In this document: one piece after another, positions 26,684 through 36,736 of the stretch
Position numbering within the stretch: position 1 is the first letter of the stretch
Layout: the number at the start of each line of letters is the position of its first letter
Assembly (NCBI RefSeq): GCF_038784515.1
Contig: NZ_CP152376.1
Coordinates: 3,968,001 to 4,032,000, forward strand
DNA: 64,000 nucleotides
Reading direction: 5' to 3'
DNA from: Rhodoferax sp. GW822-FHT02A01
GTDB taxonomy: Bacteria > Pseudomonadota > Gammaproteobacteria > Burkholderiales > Burkholderiaceae_C
Position numbers and translations under genes: made by a program
The notes under the pieces: generated by a model
The model's input: only the letters and a program-made list of their open reading frames with translations
What the model was told of the DNA's origin: nothing
The model's database searches: none

Positions 26684-28198
26684 ATGGTGGTGGAGCCGCA
26701 ATCCCTGGAGAACCTGAACGCCGAGCAGTTGCGCGCGATGACAGCCCGACTGCTCACGGAACTGCGCCACAGCCAGGCCCTCAACGAAAAACTCACCTAC
26801 GAGAACGCGCTGCTCAAGCGCATGAAATTCGCCGCCCAGTCTGAACGCTTCAGCGCCGATCAGCGCAGCCTGCTCGAAGACGAGATCGATGCGGACCTGG
26901 CAGCCGTGGCCGCAGAGATTGAGCAGCTAAGCCTGCCGGTATCTCCTGCGCAGGACAAGCGGCAGGCCAAACGCCAACCGTTGCCGGTCAACCTGCCACG
27001 CCGGGAGATTCGCCATGAACCCGACTCCACCACGTGTCAATGTGGCTGCCAGCTCAAGCGCATTGGCGAGGACGTAGCGGAGAAGCTGGACTATGTGCCC
27101 GGCGTCTTTACCGTGGAGCGTCATGTGCGCGGCAAGTGGGCATGTGCCAAGTGCGAGACCATCACCCAGGCGCCGATCGAAGCGCACGTTATCGACAAGG
27201 GTATCCCCACCGCCGGACTGCTGGCCAAGGTGCTGGTGGCCAAGTACGCGGACCATCTGCCGCTGTACCGCCAAGAGAGCATCTTCGGTCGGGCCGGTTT
27301 GGCCATCCCGCGCTCCACTCTGGCGCAATGGGTGGGAACTTGTGGCGTGCGCCTGCAGCCCCTGGTCGATGCACTGAAGGCTGAGATGCTGCAACATCGT
27401 GTACTGCATGCTGATGAAACGCCAGTGTCGATGCTCAAGCCAGGCGATGGCAAGACGCATCGCGCCTACCTATGGGCTTATGCGCCCGGAGCCTTCGAGG
27501 ACATGAGGGCCGTGGTGTATGACTTCTGCGAGTCCAGGGCTGGCGAGCATGCACGCAAGTTCCTGGAGGACTGGCGCGGAAGTCTCACCTGCGATGATTT
27601 CAGCGGCTACAAAGCACTGATCGCCAGCGGTGTGACGGAGGTGGGGTGTCTGGCCCATGCGCGGCGCAAGTTCTTCGATCTGCACGCCGCCAGCAAGAGC
27701 TATATCGCCGAGTTTGCGCTGGCACAGTTTGCACTGGTCTACGAGATCGAGCGCGAGGTCAAGGAATTGGATGCAATGGAACGCCAGCGCATCCGCCAAC
27801 AAAAGGCCAAGCCCGTGCTCGATGCCTTGCATGAATGGATGGGCTTGCAGCGCCAGAAGGTGCACGCCAGTTCAGCCACCGCCAAAGCATTGGACTACAG
27901 CTTGCGGCGATGGGAGGCGCTCACCCGGTTCGTCGATGACGGACGGCTTCCCGCGGATAACAACTGGATCGAGAACCAAATCCGCCCCATTGCCATTGGC
28001 CGCAACAACTGGTTGTTTGCCGGGAGTCTGCGCGCAGGCCAACGGGCTGCGGCAGTCATGAGCCTGATCCAGTCAGCACGCATGAATGGGCATGATCCCT
28101 ATGCGTACCTGAAAGATGTGCTCACCCGGCTGCCTACACAACGGGCCAGCCAGATCGGCGAGCTATTGCCGCATCGCTGGCAATCCACTACCACCTGA
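26684..28198 (+). CDS. tnpC: IS66 transposase TnpC
   Basis: The DDE transposase of the element, about 504 residues. The N terminus has a leucine-zipper-like coiled coil (ENLNAEQLRAMTARLLTELR), then a zinc-finger CQCGCQLKRIG with CAKC, and the transposase core with VLHADETPV (D), LTCDDFSGYKAL (D) and DNNWIENQIRP (E). The ATG at 26684 was chosen; a longer frame from 26639 is possible. The frame is intact. Confidence 0.95.
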   Translation: MVVEPQSLENLNAEQLRAMTARLLTELRHSQALNEKLTYENALLKRMKFAAQSERFSADQRSLLEDEIDADLAAVAAEIEQLSLPVSPAQDKRQAKRQPLPVNLPRREIRHEPDSTTCQCGCQLKRIGEDVAEKLDYVPGVFTVERHVRGKWACAKCETITQAPIEAHVIDKGIPTAGLLAKVLVAKYADHLPLYRQESIFGRAGLAIPRSTLAQWVGTCGVRLQPLVDALKAEMLQHRVLHADETPVSMLKPGDGKTHRAYLWAYAPGAFEDMRAVVYDFCESRAGEHARKFLEDWRGSLTCDDFSGYKALIASGVTEVGCLAHARRKFFDLHAASKSYIAEFALAQFALVYEIEREVKELDAMERQRIRQQKAKPVLDALHEWMGLQRQKVHASSATAKALDYSLRRWEALTRFVDDGRLPADNNWIENQIRPIAIGRNNWLFAGSLRAGQRAAAVMSLIQSARMNGHDPYAYLKDVLTRLPTQRASQIGELLPHRWQSTTT

Positions 28199-28250
28199 CG
28201 GACTACCGCGGCAGCTCTCAGCGGTCAACATGGGTTGGCCGCGCGCTTAC

Positions 28251-28258
28251 ACAGAAGG
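28251..28258 (+). repeat. IS66 target duplication, right copy (ACAGAAGG)
   Basis: Exact copy of 25782-25789. Confidence 0.95.
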
Positions 28259-28574
28259 TTCGCTGTAGCATTTTCAGTCCACTCATCAAATTTTCAGAAA
28301 TTGACTGGTTTGGCGCTGGAGAGTCGATCAAATGTGCCGAAAAAGCCCCCGACGCTGAATCAATATGAATCATTGACAGTGGTAATTCGTCGAAGAATCT
28401 GACGTCGTTTGTACAGAAATTGCCGCAATTGTTCGCGTCAGTACAAAGAAGCCTCCCAAAACAACCAAGGCGCGCGATAGTTCCGAACCGAAGAACCGAG
28501 ACAGGTGTCGCGCCTTACCGGTTCTGCACTTCAGACAATTCACAAGCGGGGAAGCGACAGCGCTTTGCGGAACT
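28259..28574 (+). other. Upstream region of the wHTH-TPR regulator
   Basis: No gene seen. It contains a GAATCA direct repeat (about 28355-28375) and a long inverted repeat TTTGTAC (about 28408) and GTACAAA (about 28440) with an inner ATTG-CCG-CAAT. These may be binding sites for the regulator encoded at 28575. The IS66 insertion removed whatever promoter lay further upstream. Confidence 0.35.
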
Positions 28575-29900
28575 ATGACCATTTTGTACAAATTCGCAAA
28601 TTACACATTCGACCTGCATGCCGGGTTGGTCTGCGACGGACAACCGATCCATCTTCCCCCCAAGGAAAAGGGCCTGTTGCATACCCTGTTGGAGGCACGC
28701 GGAAAAATCGTACGCAAGGAAGAGGTGATGATCAAGGTGTGGGGTACCAATGAGACATCTGATGAAAGTGTTTCCCGCACCGTCTACCGGTTAAGGGTGG
28801 CCATGCAGTCCTCGGGTGGGCCCGAGGTGGTTGAGACCATATACAACTCGGGATTTCGGATCACTGCAGCCATCCGTGAGACAACAATGAAAGAGTCTTC
28901 TTCACTGAACGCACTGACACATTCGGCCCGCCCTGGCGCAATCACTGCGCTCATGAGTGCGCGGGAGTTTCTGGCCCGGCAATCGGTGGAAGATATTGAT
29001 GCCGCAGCCAATGCCGTACGCTTGGCCATCAACCTGGATCCGTCCTTTGCGGCGGCATGGGCCACCTTGGCTGAAATCCGCATTGTGCAGGCCTTGCGCT
29101 CCCTGCGCCCTCCACGCGAAGCGGGTTGGCTGGCCAAAGAGGCCACCAAGACCGCGTTGAATATTGATCCCCAGTCCACGTCTGCTTTGGCGATTCAGGG
29201 ATGGGTACGGGTGATGATAGATCGCGACTGTGAGCGTGGAATGGAGGATCTGGACCGCGCCATGGCCATTGATCCGGATTTCTGGGTGAGCAATATGTTC
29301 AGGGGCTGGGTACTGCAGGCAGCCGGGCGGCATGAGGAATCAGTAACGATGATGCGCCGCGCGCTGGAGCTCAATTCAGTGAGCCATGCGGTGAATTCGA
29401 TTTTGGCGCTCTATCTCATGTTTTCAGGAAACAATGCGGAAGCCTTGCAAGTGGCACTCGATCTGGCTAAACGTTTTCCGACGGTTGACAACTCACAGGG
29501 CATTGCGTCCATTCTGGCATCCGTAAACGGGATGCACGATGAGGCTGTCTCCTTTGGCTGGCGGGCGATGGAACTGGCCCCCCACACACCGCTGATGCAT
29601 ACGCCGCTAGCGTACGCGCTGGCATACGCGGGGCGTCACGAAGAGGCCTGGGATGTACTGGGTGCCATTGAAAAATCCAACCTGCCGCAACCCTCAGCGT
29701 CCATTGCACCTGTTTACCTCGCCCTGGGTGAGCCGGAGAAGGCCATTGCATTGTTGCAAGATGCATGCGAGCGCGGCGTTCCCCAGTTCGCATGGTCAAG
29801 GGATGATCCGCGCCTAGCCGCCTTGCGGGGTAATTCGGAGGTTGAGCGCTTGTGGGCGCGCATCTGGCCGCGCCAAATGGTCGATAGTCTGGCTGCTTGA
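28575..29900 (+). CDS. Winged-HTH transcriptional regulator with TPR repeats (HilA/CadC-like)
   Basis: A 441-residue cytosolic regulator. Residues about 1-100 form an OmpR/PhoB-type winged helix (FANYTFDLHAGLVCDGQPI, LPPKEKGLLHTLLEARGKIV, then SVSRTVYRLR and VETIYNSGFRI). From about 135 to the end there are TPR-like helical repeats (AINLDPSFAAAWATLAEI, ALNIDPQSTSALAIQGW, AMAIDPDFWVSNMFRGW). There is no TM helix and no receiver domain, so it resembles HilA or TPR-bearing adenylate-cyclase-like regulators. Targets are unknown. Neighbours (IS66, murI) give no hint. Confidence 0.8.
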   Translation: MTILYKFANYTFDLHAGLVCDGQPIHLPPKEKGLLHTLLEARGKIVRKEEVMIKVWGTNETSDESVSRTVYRLRVAMQSSGGPEVVETIYNSGFRITAAIRETTMKESSSLNALTHSARPGAITALMSAREFLARQSVEDIDAAANAVRLAINLDPSFAAAWATLAEIRIVQALRSLRPPREAGWLAKEATKTALNIDPQSTSALAIQGWVRVMIDRDCERGMEDLDRAMAIDPDFWVSNMFRGWVLQAAGRHEESVTMMRRALELNSVSHAVNSILALYLMFSGNNAEALQVALDLAKRFPTVDNSQGIASILASVNGMHDEAVSFGWRAMELAPHTPLMHTPLAYALAYAGRHEEAWDVLGAIEKSNLPQPSASIAPVYLALGEPEKAIALLQDACERGVPQFAWSRDDPRLAALRGNSEVERLWARIWPRQMVDSLAA

Positions 29901-29939
29901 CCAATTTCACGGCAACCGGAGAGGGCCGTGCACAGTGCA

Positions 29940-30776
29940 TTAGCCGACAGAGAGCGGTTGTGTCTTGCTTTCGCTGCCAAGCCAGCGCCGTACCGCGGAG
30001 TCCATAAGAAGGGTGTCTCCGGTGGAATAGAACTGGATCGTAGGGTTGTTTGATATTTCGTTGCCAGATGACGAAATGTCGGCGGCTTGCAATGGCTTTT
30101 CTAGCAGACGCCGGGTTTGCCGAGCGACTGGAGCGCCGCCTTCCAGCAAGGTGACATCCGGCCCAATCAAAGCGATCAACTCCTGAGACGCAAAGGTGAA
30201 ATGGGTACAACCCAACACCAGCGTATCTATTTCACCTGTTGCACATCCAAACGCCCCCATGGCAGCCGTGTACTCCTTGCAGAGCGCCTTGATCCGTTGC
30301 GTATCAGATCGCTCAATCGATATGGCGAGCCCGTCGCACGGTTGCAGCACAAAGGTTGCTGCACCGTGCAAACTCTCCAGCAGCTTGTGGAATTTCTCAC
30401 TGTTGAGGGTGCTGCGTGTCGCCATGACACCGACCAATCCGGTCTTGCTCTGGGCGGCAGCAGGTTTGAGTGCAGGCTCGATGCCCACGATGGGGATCTG
30501 CGTGTAGGCTGCACGAATCAAGTGAATTGCAGCAGCCGTCGCTGTATTGCAGGCGACGACCAGAGCCTTGATATCGTGCTGGGCGATAAGGTAGTCGGTG
30601 ATGGCATGTGAACGCTTCAACACATGCTCATCATCGCGTTCGCCGTAAGGTGCATGGCCGTTGTCTGCCACGTACACATAGTTTTCCTGAGGCATTTCGG
30701 CCTGAAGCGCGCGCAGTACGCTCAGACCACCTACGCCACTGTCGAAGACGCCGATGGGGCGACGGTCAACCACGTT
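29940..30776 (-). CDS. murI: Glutamate racemase
   Basis: Makes D-glutamate for peptidoglycan. The protein of about 278 residues has IGVFDSGVGGLSVLRAL, VACNTATAAAIHLIR with the first catalytic Cys and LVLGCTHFTFASQEL with the second. GTG at 30776 is preferred, with GGAA upstream; a TTG at 30785 is possible. The start lies 14 bases after the fumarase stop, so the two genes are probably cotranscribed. Confidence 0.93.
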   Translation of the reverse strand, partial: NVVDRRPIGVFDSGVGGLSVLRALQAEMPQENYVYVADNGHAPYGERDDEHVLKRSHAITDYLIAQHDIKALVVACNTATAAAIHLIRAAYTQIPIVGIEPALKPAAAQSKTGLVGVMATRSTLNSEKFHKLLESLHGAATFVLQPCDGLAISIERSDTQRIKALCKEYTAAMGAFGCATGEIDTLVLGCTHFTFASQELIALIGPDVTLLEGGAPVARQTRRLLEKPLQAADISSSGNEISNNPTIQFYSTGDTLLMDSAVRRWLGSESKTQPLSVG

Positions 30777-30790
30777 GCGTTCCAAAGGTC

Positions 30791-32344
30791 TCAGGCAGAA
30801 GTTACCGGAATGCTCTTGAACTCTCCGGTGGCGATCTTCTTTTGCCACTCGGCTGGTCCGGTGATGTGGGCGCTGGTGCCGCCGGCATCCACTGCCACAG
30901 TGACCGGCATGTCCACCACGTCGAATTCGTAGATGGCTTCCATGCCCAGGTCTTCAAAACCTACAACCCTTGCATGCTTGATGGCTTTGCTGACCAGATA
31001 TGCAGCTCCGCCCACAGCCATCAGATAGGCACTTTGGTGCTTCTTGATGGCTTCGATGGCGACAGGACCGCGCTCGGCCTTGCCGACCATGGCAATCAGG
31101 CCAGTTTGTGCCAGCATCATTTCGGTGAAGCCGTCCATACGGGTAGCGGTGGTGGGGCCGGCGGGGCCTACGGCCTCTCCGGCAACAGGATCGACCGGTC
31201 CCACGTAATAAATGACACGGTTGGTAAAGTCCACCGGCAATTTCTCGCCCTTGGCCAGCATGCCCTGGATGCGTTTGTGCGCGGCATCGCGACCAGTAAG
31301 CATCTTGCCGTTCAGCAACAGTGTGTCGCCCGGCTTCCAACTGGCGACCTCCGCCTTGGTCAGGGTGTTGAGGTCCACCTTCTTGCTCTTGACGTAGTCA
31401 GGCGTCCAGTTGACGTTGGGCCACAGGTCCAGGCTGGGCGGATCGATGTAGACGGGGCCGGATCCGTCGAGCACAAAGTGGGCGTGGCGGGTAGCCGCGC
31501 AGTTGGGGATCATGGCCACGGGCTTGCTGGCGGCGTGTGTCGGGTACATCTTGATCTTGACATCCAGCACCGTGGTCAGGCCGCCCAGGCCTTGCGCACC
31601 AATGCCCAGTGCATTGACTTTCTCAAACAGTTCCAGACGCAACGCTTCGGTCTGGGTCAAAGCGGCGCCGCTGGAAGACTTGGCCTGCAGCTCGTACATG
31701 TCCAGATCGTCCATCAGGCTTTCCTTGGCCATCAGAACGGCCTTTTCAGCGGTGCCCCCAATGCCGATGCCCAGCATGCCGGGCGGGCACCAGCCGGCAC
31801 CCATGGTCGGCACTGTCTTCAGTACCCAGTCCACCACCGAGTCACCTGGGTTGAGCATGATCATCTTGCTCTTGTTTTCCGAGCCACCCCCCTTGGCAGC
31901 CACGGTTACTTCTACGGTGTTGCCGGGGACGATTTCGGTAAAGATCACCGCAGGCGTATTGTCCTTGGTGTTCTTGCGCAGGAATTCAGGGTCGGCGACC
32001 ACGCTGGCGCGCAAAGTGTTATCGGGATGGTTGTAGCCACGGCGTACCCCTTCATTGATGGCGTCATCCAGGCTGCCCGTAAAGCCCTCCCAGCGCACGT
32101 CCATACCCACCTTGAGGAACACGTTAACGATGCCGGTGTCCTGGCAGATGGGGCGGTGTCCGGTGGCGCTCATCTTGCTGTTGGTGAGAATCTGCGCGAT
32201 GGCATCCTTGGCAGCCGGGCTCTGTTCGCGATCGTAGGCGCGGGCGAGGTGAGCAATGTAGTCGGCCGGGTGGTAGTAGCTGATGTACTGCAGTGCAGCA
32301 GAGACGGATTCGATCAGGTCAGCTTGGCGGATGGAGGTGGTCAT
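30791..32344 (-). CDS. Fumarate hydratase, class I (Fe-S)
   Basis: Interconverts fumarate and malate in the TCA cycle. The protein of about 517 residues is an iron-sulfur class I fumarase. Cluster cysteines are seen in HRPICQDTGIV, GAGWCPPGMLGIG and IPNCAATRH; the C-terminal domain has GPAGPTTATRMDGF. The ATG at 32344 (MTTSIRQADLIESV) begins the conserved part. It is divergent from acs (about 160 bp between starts). Confidence 0.94.
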   Translation of the reverse strand: MTTSIRQADLIESVSAALQYISYYHPADYIAHLARAYDREQSPAAKDAIAQILTNSKMSATGHRPICQDTGIVNVFLKVGMDVRWEGFTGSLDDAINEGVRRGYNHPDNTLRASVVADPEFLRKNTKDNTPAVIFTEIVPGNTVEVTVAAKGGGSENKSKMIMLNPGDSVVDWVLKTVPTMGAGWCPPGMLGIGIGGTAEKAVLMAKESLMDDLDMYELQAKSSSGAALTQTEALRLELFEKVNALGIGAQGLGGLTTVLDVKIKMYPTHAASKPVAMIPNCAATRHAHFVLDGSGPVYIDPPSLDLWPNVNWTPDYVKSKKVDLNTLTKAEVASWKPGDTLLLNGKMLTGRDAAHKRIQGMLAKGEKLPVDFTNRVIYYVGPVDPVAGEAVGPAGPTTATRMDGFTEMMLAQTGLIAMVGKAERGPVAIEAIKKHQSAYLMAVGGAAYLVSKAIKHARVVGFEDLGMEAIYEFDVVDMPVTVAVDAGGTSAHITGPAEWQKKIATGEFKSIPVTSA

Positions 32345-32506
32345 GGTAGAAATACCGTAGAGGGGGAGTTGCAATCAGCCTGCAAGTTTAGCCAATCCAC
32401 CTCACTGCTGGCTGACGCAGGTCATTGCAGTGCATGGAGTCAGTGATTTGTAAGTGCTTGGCACCAACATCCGCCCAGTTTTGAATCAACCGAGGAGACA
32501 ACCCAA

Positions 32507-34492
32507 ATGAGCACAACAACCGAAGGCGCAAGCGTATTGCCCGTCTACTTGCCCAACGCGGAATTCGTCAAGAACGCCGCCATTCCCAGCATGGCGGCCT
32601 ATGACGCCCTGTGCAAGGAGGCGGAGACTGACTACGAGGGCTATTGGAGCCGCCTGGCCAAGGAGTTGCTGAGCTGGAAGGTGCCTTTCACCCAAGTGCT
32701 GGACGAAAGCAATGCGCCGTTCTTCAAGTGGTTTGCCGACGGCAAGCTCAACGCCTCGTATAACTGCCTGGACCGCAATGTGGAAAAGGGCCTGGGCGAC
32801 AAGACTGCCATCATCTTCGAAGCCGACGGTGGCGAAGTCACCAAGATCACCTACAAGCAACTGCTGGACAAGACCAGCCAGATTGCCAATGGCCTGAAGT
32901 CCCTGGGCATCAAGAAGGGTGACCGCGTGGTCATCTACATCTCCATGTCCATCGAGGGCGTAGCGGCCATGCAGGCTTGCGCCCGTATCGGTGCGACCCA
33001 CTCCGTGGTGTTTGGCGGCTTCTCGGCCCAGTCCCTGCGTGACCGCGTGGAAGACACCGGCGCGGTGGCCATCATTACGGCGGACCATCAGGTGCGCGGT
33101 GGCAAGCAGCTTCCCCTGAAGTCCATCGTGGACGAGGCATTGACCCTGGGTGGCTGCGATTCCGTCAAGAACGTCGTTGTGGTCAAGCGTAGCGGCTCAG
33201 AAATCGCCATGACCGCCGGCCGTGACCAATGGCTGGATGACGTGATCAAGGGGCAGTCCACCACCTGTGAACCGGAATGGGTCGAAGCCGAGCATCCGCT
33301 GTTCCTGCTTTACACATCCGGCTCCACCGGTAAGCCCAAGGGCGTTCAGCACAGCACCGGCGGCTACCTGCTGCACGCAGCGCTCACCACCAAGTGGACG
33401 TTTGACCTGAAGGCCGACGACGTGTTCTGGTGTACCGCCGATATCGGCTGGGTTACCGGCCATACCTACATCACCTATGGCCCATTGGCACTTGGCGGTA
33501 CGGAAATCGTGTTTGAAGGCGTGCCCACCTATCCGGACGCAGGCCGCTTCTGGAAGATGATCCAGGACCACAAGTGCACCGTGTTCTACACCGCGCCGAC
33601 TGCCATTCGTTCCCTGATCAAGGCGGCAGAAGCCAAGGACTCTGTGCACCCCAAGAGCTACGACTTGTCCAGCCTGCGCCTGCTCGGCTCTGTCGGCGAA
33701 CCCATCAACCCGGCCGCCTGGGAGTGGTACTACAAGCACGTGGGCGGCAGCAAGTGCCCCATCGTGGATACCTTCTGGCAGACCGAAACCGGTGGCCACA
33801 TGATCACCCCTATGCCCGGTGCCACCCCCATGGTTCCTGGCTCATGCACGCTGCCATTCCCCGGCATCCAGGCCGCCATCGTGGACGAGACCGGCAAGGA
33901 CGTGCCCAATGGTCAGGGTGGCATTCTGGTCGTCAAGAAGCCTTGGCCCTCCATGATCCGCACTATCTGGGGTGACCCGGAGCGGTTCAAGAAGAGCTAC
34001 TACCCGGACGATTTCAAGGGCAAGTATTACCTGGCTGGCGATGGCGCCATTCGCGATGAAAAGACAGGCTACTTCACCATCACCGGTCGCATTGACGACG
34101 TGTTGAACGTCTCTGGCCACCGCATGGGTACCATGGAAATTGAATCCGCCTTGGTGAGCTGCACCGAGCTGGTGGCCGAAGCGGCTGTGGTCGGCCGTCC
34201 TGATGACACGACTGGTGAGGCCGTCTGCGCCTTCGTGGTGCTCAAGCGTCCGCTGCCCATGGGCGACGAGGCCAAGGCCATCGCCAAGCAACTGCGCGAC
34301 CATGTGGGCAAGGAAATCGGCCCGATCGCCAAGCCCAAGGACATCCGTTTTGGTGAAAACCTGCCCAAGACCCGTTCCGGCAAGATCATGCGTCGCCTGC
34401 TGCGCTCCATCGCCAAGGGCGAAGCCATCACGCAAGATACTTCCACGCTGGAAAATCCGGCCATTCTGGATCAGCTGGGACAAACCTACTGA
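32507..34492 (+). CDS. acs: Acetyl-CoA synthetase
   Basis: ATP- and CoA-dependent activation of acetate via acetyl-AMP. The 661-residue length is typical. The motifs [15 protein letters not shown] and [15 protein letters not shown] (acetate pocket Trp) are present, as is the C-terminal [14 protein letters not shown] with the acetylation-regulated Lys. GAGGAGACA precedes the ATG. A strong terminator follows. Confidence 0.96.
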   Translation: MSTTTEGASVLPVYLPNAEFVKNAAIPSMAAYDALCKEAETDYEGYWSRLAKELLSWKVPFTQVLDESNAPFFKWFADGKLNASYNCLDRNVEKGLGDKTAIIFEADGGEVTKITYKQLLDKTSQIANGLKSLGIKKGDRVVIYISMSIEGVAAMQACARIGATHSVVFGGFSAQSLRDRVEDTGAVAIITADHQVRGGKQLPLKSIVDEALTLGGCDSVKNVVVVKRSGSEIAMTAGRDQWLDDVIKGQSTTCEPEWVEAEHPLFLLYTSGSTGKPKGVQHSTGGYLLHAALTTKWTFDLKADDVFWCTADIGWVTGHTYITYGPLALGGTEIVFEGVPTYPDAGRFWKMIQDHKCTVFYTAPTAIRSLIKAAEAKDSVHPKSYDLSSLRLLGSVGEPINPAAWEWYYKHVGGSKCPIVDTFWQTETGGHMITPMPGATPMVPGSCTLPFPGIQAAIVDETGKDVPNGQGGILVVKKPWPSMIRTIWGDPERFKKSYYPDDFKGKYYLAGDGAIRDEKTGYFTITGRIDDVLNVSGHRMGTMEIESALVSCTELVAEAAVVGRPDDTTGEAVCAFVVLKRPLPMGDEAKAIAKQLRDHVGKEIGPIAKPKDIRFGENLPKTRSGKIMRRLLRSIAKGEAITQDTSTLENPAILDQLGQTY

Positions 34493-34510
34493 TCGCGTGC
34501 AAAGGCAATG

Positions 34511-34537
34511 AAAAAGCCACCCTCGGGCGGCTTTTTT
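34511..34537 (+). terminator. Intrinsic terminator of acs
   Basis: AAAAAGCC-A-CCC pairs with GGG-C-GGCTTTTTT around TC, ending in a T-run. Confidence 0.9.
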
Positions 34538-34560
34538 GTTTGTGCTGGAAGCGGTGAAGG

Positions 34561-34872
34561 CTACTGGCTCAGCACCCAGGCGGCCAGCTTCTTGGCTTCG
34601 GCTTCATTGACCTGGGGATTGGACGGCATCTTCACCACACCCCAAACGCCGCCACCGCCCTCCATGATTTTGGTAGCGAGGCGCGCCGCAGCCGCCTTGT
34701 CACCCTTGTACTTGGCTGCGACGTCCTTGTAGGCGGGGCCAACCACCTTTTTGTCAATGTTGTGGCAGCTCATGCAATTCTTGGACGTGGCCAAGGCAAG
34801 GTCTGCCAGCGCGGGCGCAGCTGGCAGCACACAAGCGGCGGCAAGTAACATTTGGGTGCCAAAGCGTTTCAT
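34561..34872 (-). CDS. Periplasmic class I cytochrome c (c551/c552 type)
   Basis: A 103-residue monoheme cytochrome: signal peptide to ALA, haem-binding CMSCH, and the distal Met in VKMPSNPQV, the usual layout of small electron carriers to terminal oxidases. It ends 24 bases past the acs terminator and is divergent from the Trp-rich protein gene. Confidence 0.93.
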   Translation of the reverse strand: MKRFGTQMLLAAACVLPAAPALADLALATSKNCMSCHNIDKKVVGPAYKDVAAKYKGDKAAAARLATKIMEGGGGVWGVVKMPSNPQVNEAEAKKLAAWVLSQ

Positions 34873-34972
34873 GTTTTCCCTTGGATTGCATTACAGTCAG
34901 TCCATCGCATTGTAGAGACGCAAACGGCTGCCTGCTGTGTTGTCGGTCGAATGGAAAGATTAGGAGGACCCC

Positions 34973-35221
34973 ATGTATTTTGTCGGCTTAGGACTGGTGT
35001 TGTTGGTCATGAAATACATGGAGTTCGGCCCGGTGGCCAATCTCTCCTGGTGGTGGGTGCTGTCGCCTTTTGCGTTGGCCGTAGCGTGGTGGAGTTGGGC
35101 AGACTCGTCCGGCTATACCAAGAAGCGGGCGATGGAAAAAGAGATCAAACGCAAGAATGATCGCATTGATGCGAACCGGGAAAACATAGGCACCCTGAGC
35201 AAAAGCCGCAAGCGCAAATAG
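34973..35221 (+). CDS. Small Trp-rich membrane protein (TIGR04438 type)
   Basis: An 82-residue protein with a first hydrophobic helix (MYFVGLGLVLLVMKYM), the Trp-rich NLSWWWVLSPFALAVAWWSW, and a highly charged tail (KKRAMEKEIKRKNDRIDANR). This matches the small Trp-rich protein family found in Burkholderiales; function unknown. AGGAGG lies just before the ATG. Confidence 0.82.
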   Translation: MYFVGLGLVLLVMKYMEFGPVANLSWWWVLSPFALAVAWWSWADSSGYTKKRAMEKEIKRKNDRIDANRENIGTLSKSRKRK

Positions 35222-35311
35222 GCAAAGCCGCCTGGCTGGTGCATTCGGACGGCTCAAGATAAAGTCAAGGCTTCCACCTTAGGGAGGGTGGTTGTCATCA
35301 GGGGGAGAGGC

Positions 35312-36661
35312 ATGAAAAACAAAGCGTGGCTGGCCGTGGTCGGTGCCAGCTTGGTACTGGCAGCATGCTCTACAGAGCAGCTCACACAGCACGCGATCAA
35401 TCTGGCCCTGTCAAAAGACCCCAAGGCCATGCTGACCAGCATGGCTGAAAACAAGGTCGACTCCTACAAGCGGGACCCCAGGCAGTTGTTGGCTGATTTC
35501 GACCGGTTGCGCCAGGAATTGGCCAAGCTGTTTGGCAACGTCCGGGAGGAGAGCGAGAAGCAGTGGGGCAGCGAGGAAGCGCAAACCTTGCCCAGTCCCA
35601 AGAAGTACGTGAAGTACACCGAGCAGTACAAGAACCGCATCGTGGTGGACTATGAAAAATCCACCATCCGCATCGAGCACATCCAGGAACCACGGGCTGC
35701 ATTCAAAGTCCGCAATGCGGTCGTGGTTGCGTTGCTCACCCCCGAAGATCCCAAGTCCGCAGACGTGTTTTCGGACAGCGACGTGATTCTGGATGGACAG
35801 CCTTTCCTGCAAAGCCTTGTGCTGGACCAGAACCGCAAGGTCATGCAGACCCGCGAAGACGTGGAACGATTTGCCGATTACCTGTTGGCAAACAAGCTGC
35901 AGAACCGTCGCATCTCGGTGGGTGGCAATCCGGTGGATGTGGTCTACGTGCAGATCGACATGATTGGCTCCGAGGCAGATCGTCTGGCAGAAGCCAAGCT
36001 CAACCGCAAGCCGCCCAAAGGGCCAGTCAAGCCCGGCCAACCGGCTGACATGCGTCCGGATGCACGCGCCGGTGACCGCTCCGACCCCAACAACTACGCG
36101 ACTGCGGACCGGATCGCCCCCAAGTTTCTGGATGCGGTGAACCGCTACGCGCAAAAGACCGGTGTTGATCCTGCGCTCATCTTCGGCATCATCTACCAGG
36201 AGAGTCGGTTCAATCCCAATGCGGTTTCGTCCGCAGACGCCTACGGCATGATGCAGCTGGTTCCCAAGAGTGGTGGCGTCGAGGCCTTCCGCAAGGCCAA
36301 GGGCGAATCGGTCAAGCCGACCAAGGAATACCTGATGGACCCCGAAAACAACATCGAGCTGGGCGCCACCTACCTGGGCATGCTGCTGTTTGACTACTGG
36401 ACCAAGGGGGTCAACAACATGCCGTCACGCGAGTACTGCGCGATCTCGGGCTACAACACCGGGCCGGGCAATGTGTCCCGCGCCTTTACTGGCAGCACCA
36501 GCAAATTGGGTGAAGCCCAGGCCAAGGCCAATGGCATGGAGCCCGATGAGTTGTTTGACTACCTGCGTGCCAACCTTCCGTACGCCGAAACCCGGGACTA
36601 TCTGCTACGCGTGTCTGCAGCCAGAAGGCATTATCAGCAGATGTTTTATGCCTCGAACTGA
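35312..36661 (+). CDS. mltC: Membrane-bound lytic murein transglycosylase C
   Basis: Outer-membrane lipoprotein (about 449 residues) that cleaves peptidoglycan. The lipobox is LAAC after a signal peptide (MKNKAWLAVVGASLVLAAC). A DUF3393-type N domain (about 25-250) is followed by the SLT domain with the catalytic Glu in IIYQESRFNPNAVSSADAYG, MMQLVP, and GYNTGPGNV. The ATG at 35312 starts the signal peptide; a longer frame to 35288 is spurious. Confidence 0.92.
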   Translation: MKNKAWLAVVGASLVLAACSTEQLTQHAINLALSKDPKAMLTSMAENKVDSYKRDPRQLLADFDRLRQELAKLFGNVREESEKQWGSEEAQTLPSPKKYVKYTEQYKNRIVVDYEKSTIRIEHIQEPRAAFKVRNAVVVALLTPEDPKSADVFSDSDVILDGQPFLQSLVLDQNRKVMQTREDVERFADYLLANKLQNRRISVGGNPVDVVYVQIDMIGSEADRLAEAKLNRKPPKGPVKPGQPADMRPDARAGDRSDPNNYATADRIAPKFLDAVNRYAQKTGVDPALIFGIIYQESRFNPNAVSSADAYGMMQLVPKSGGVEAFRKAKGESVKPTKEYLMDPENNIELGATYLGMLLFDYWTKGVNNMPSREYCAISGYNTGPGNVSRAFTGSTSKLGEAQAKANGMEPDELFDYLRANLPYAETRDYLLRVSAARRHYQQMFYASN

Positions 36662-36736
36662 GCTTTACTGCGGTTTTACGCAGCGCGTGGCGACACTTCT
36701 GGAAAGCCCGGCTGCGGCTTGTGCACAATCCGGTGC

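Larger units (their letters stand above)
25790..28250 (+). mobile_element. IS66-family insertion sequence, complete
   Basis: The 2461-bp element begins GTAAGCGTCCGGCCATCCC at 25790 and ends with the inverted partner at 28229-28250 (about 18 of 22 bp match). It has a perfect 8-bp direct repeat ACAGAAGG on both sides. All three genes (tnpA, tnpB, tnpC) are open and in the normal order. The intact ends and identical duplication point to a recent insertion 110 bp after tRNA-Arg. Confidence 0.97.

Noticed and set aside
30608..32446. Plus-strand frame of about 612 codons opposite the fumarase gene
   Set aside because: Antisense to a class I fumarase with all its cluster cysteines; no motif in this frame.
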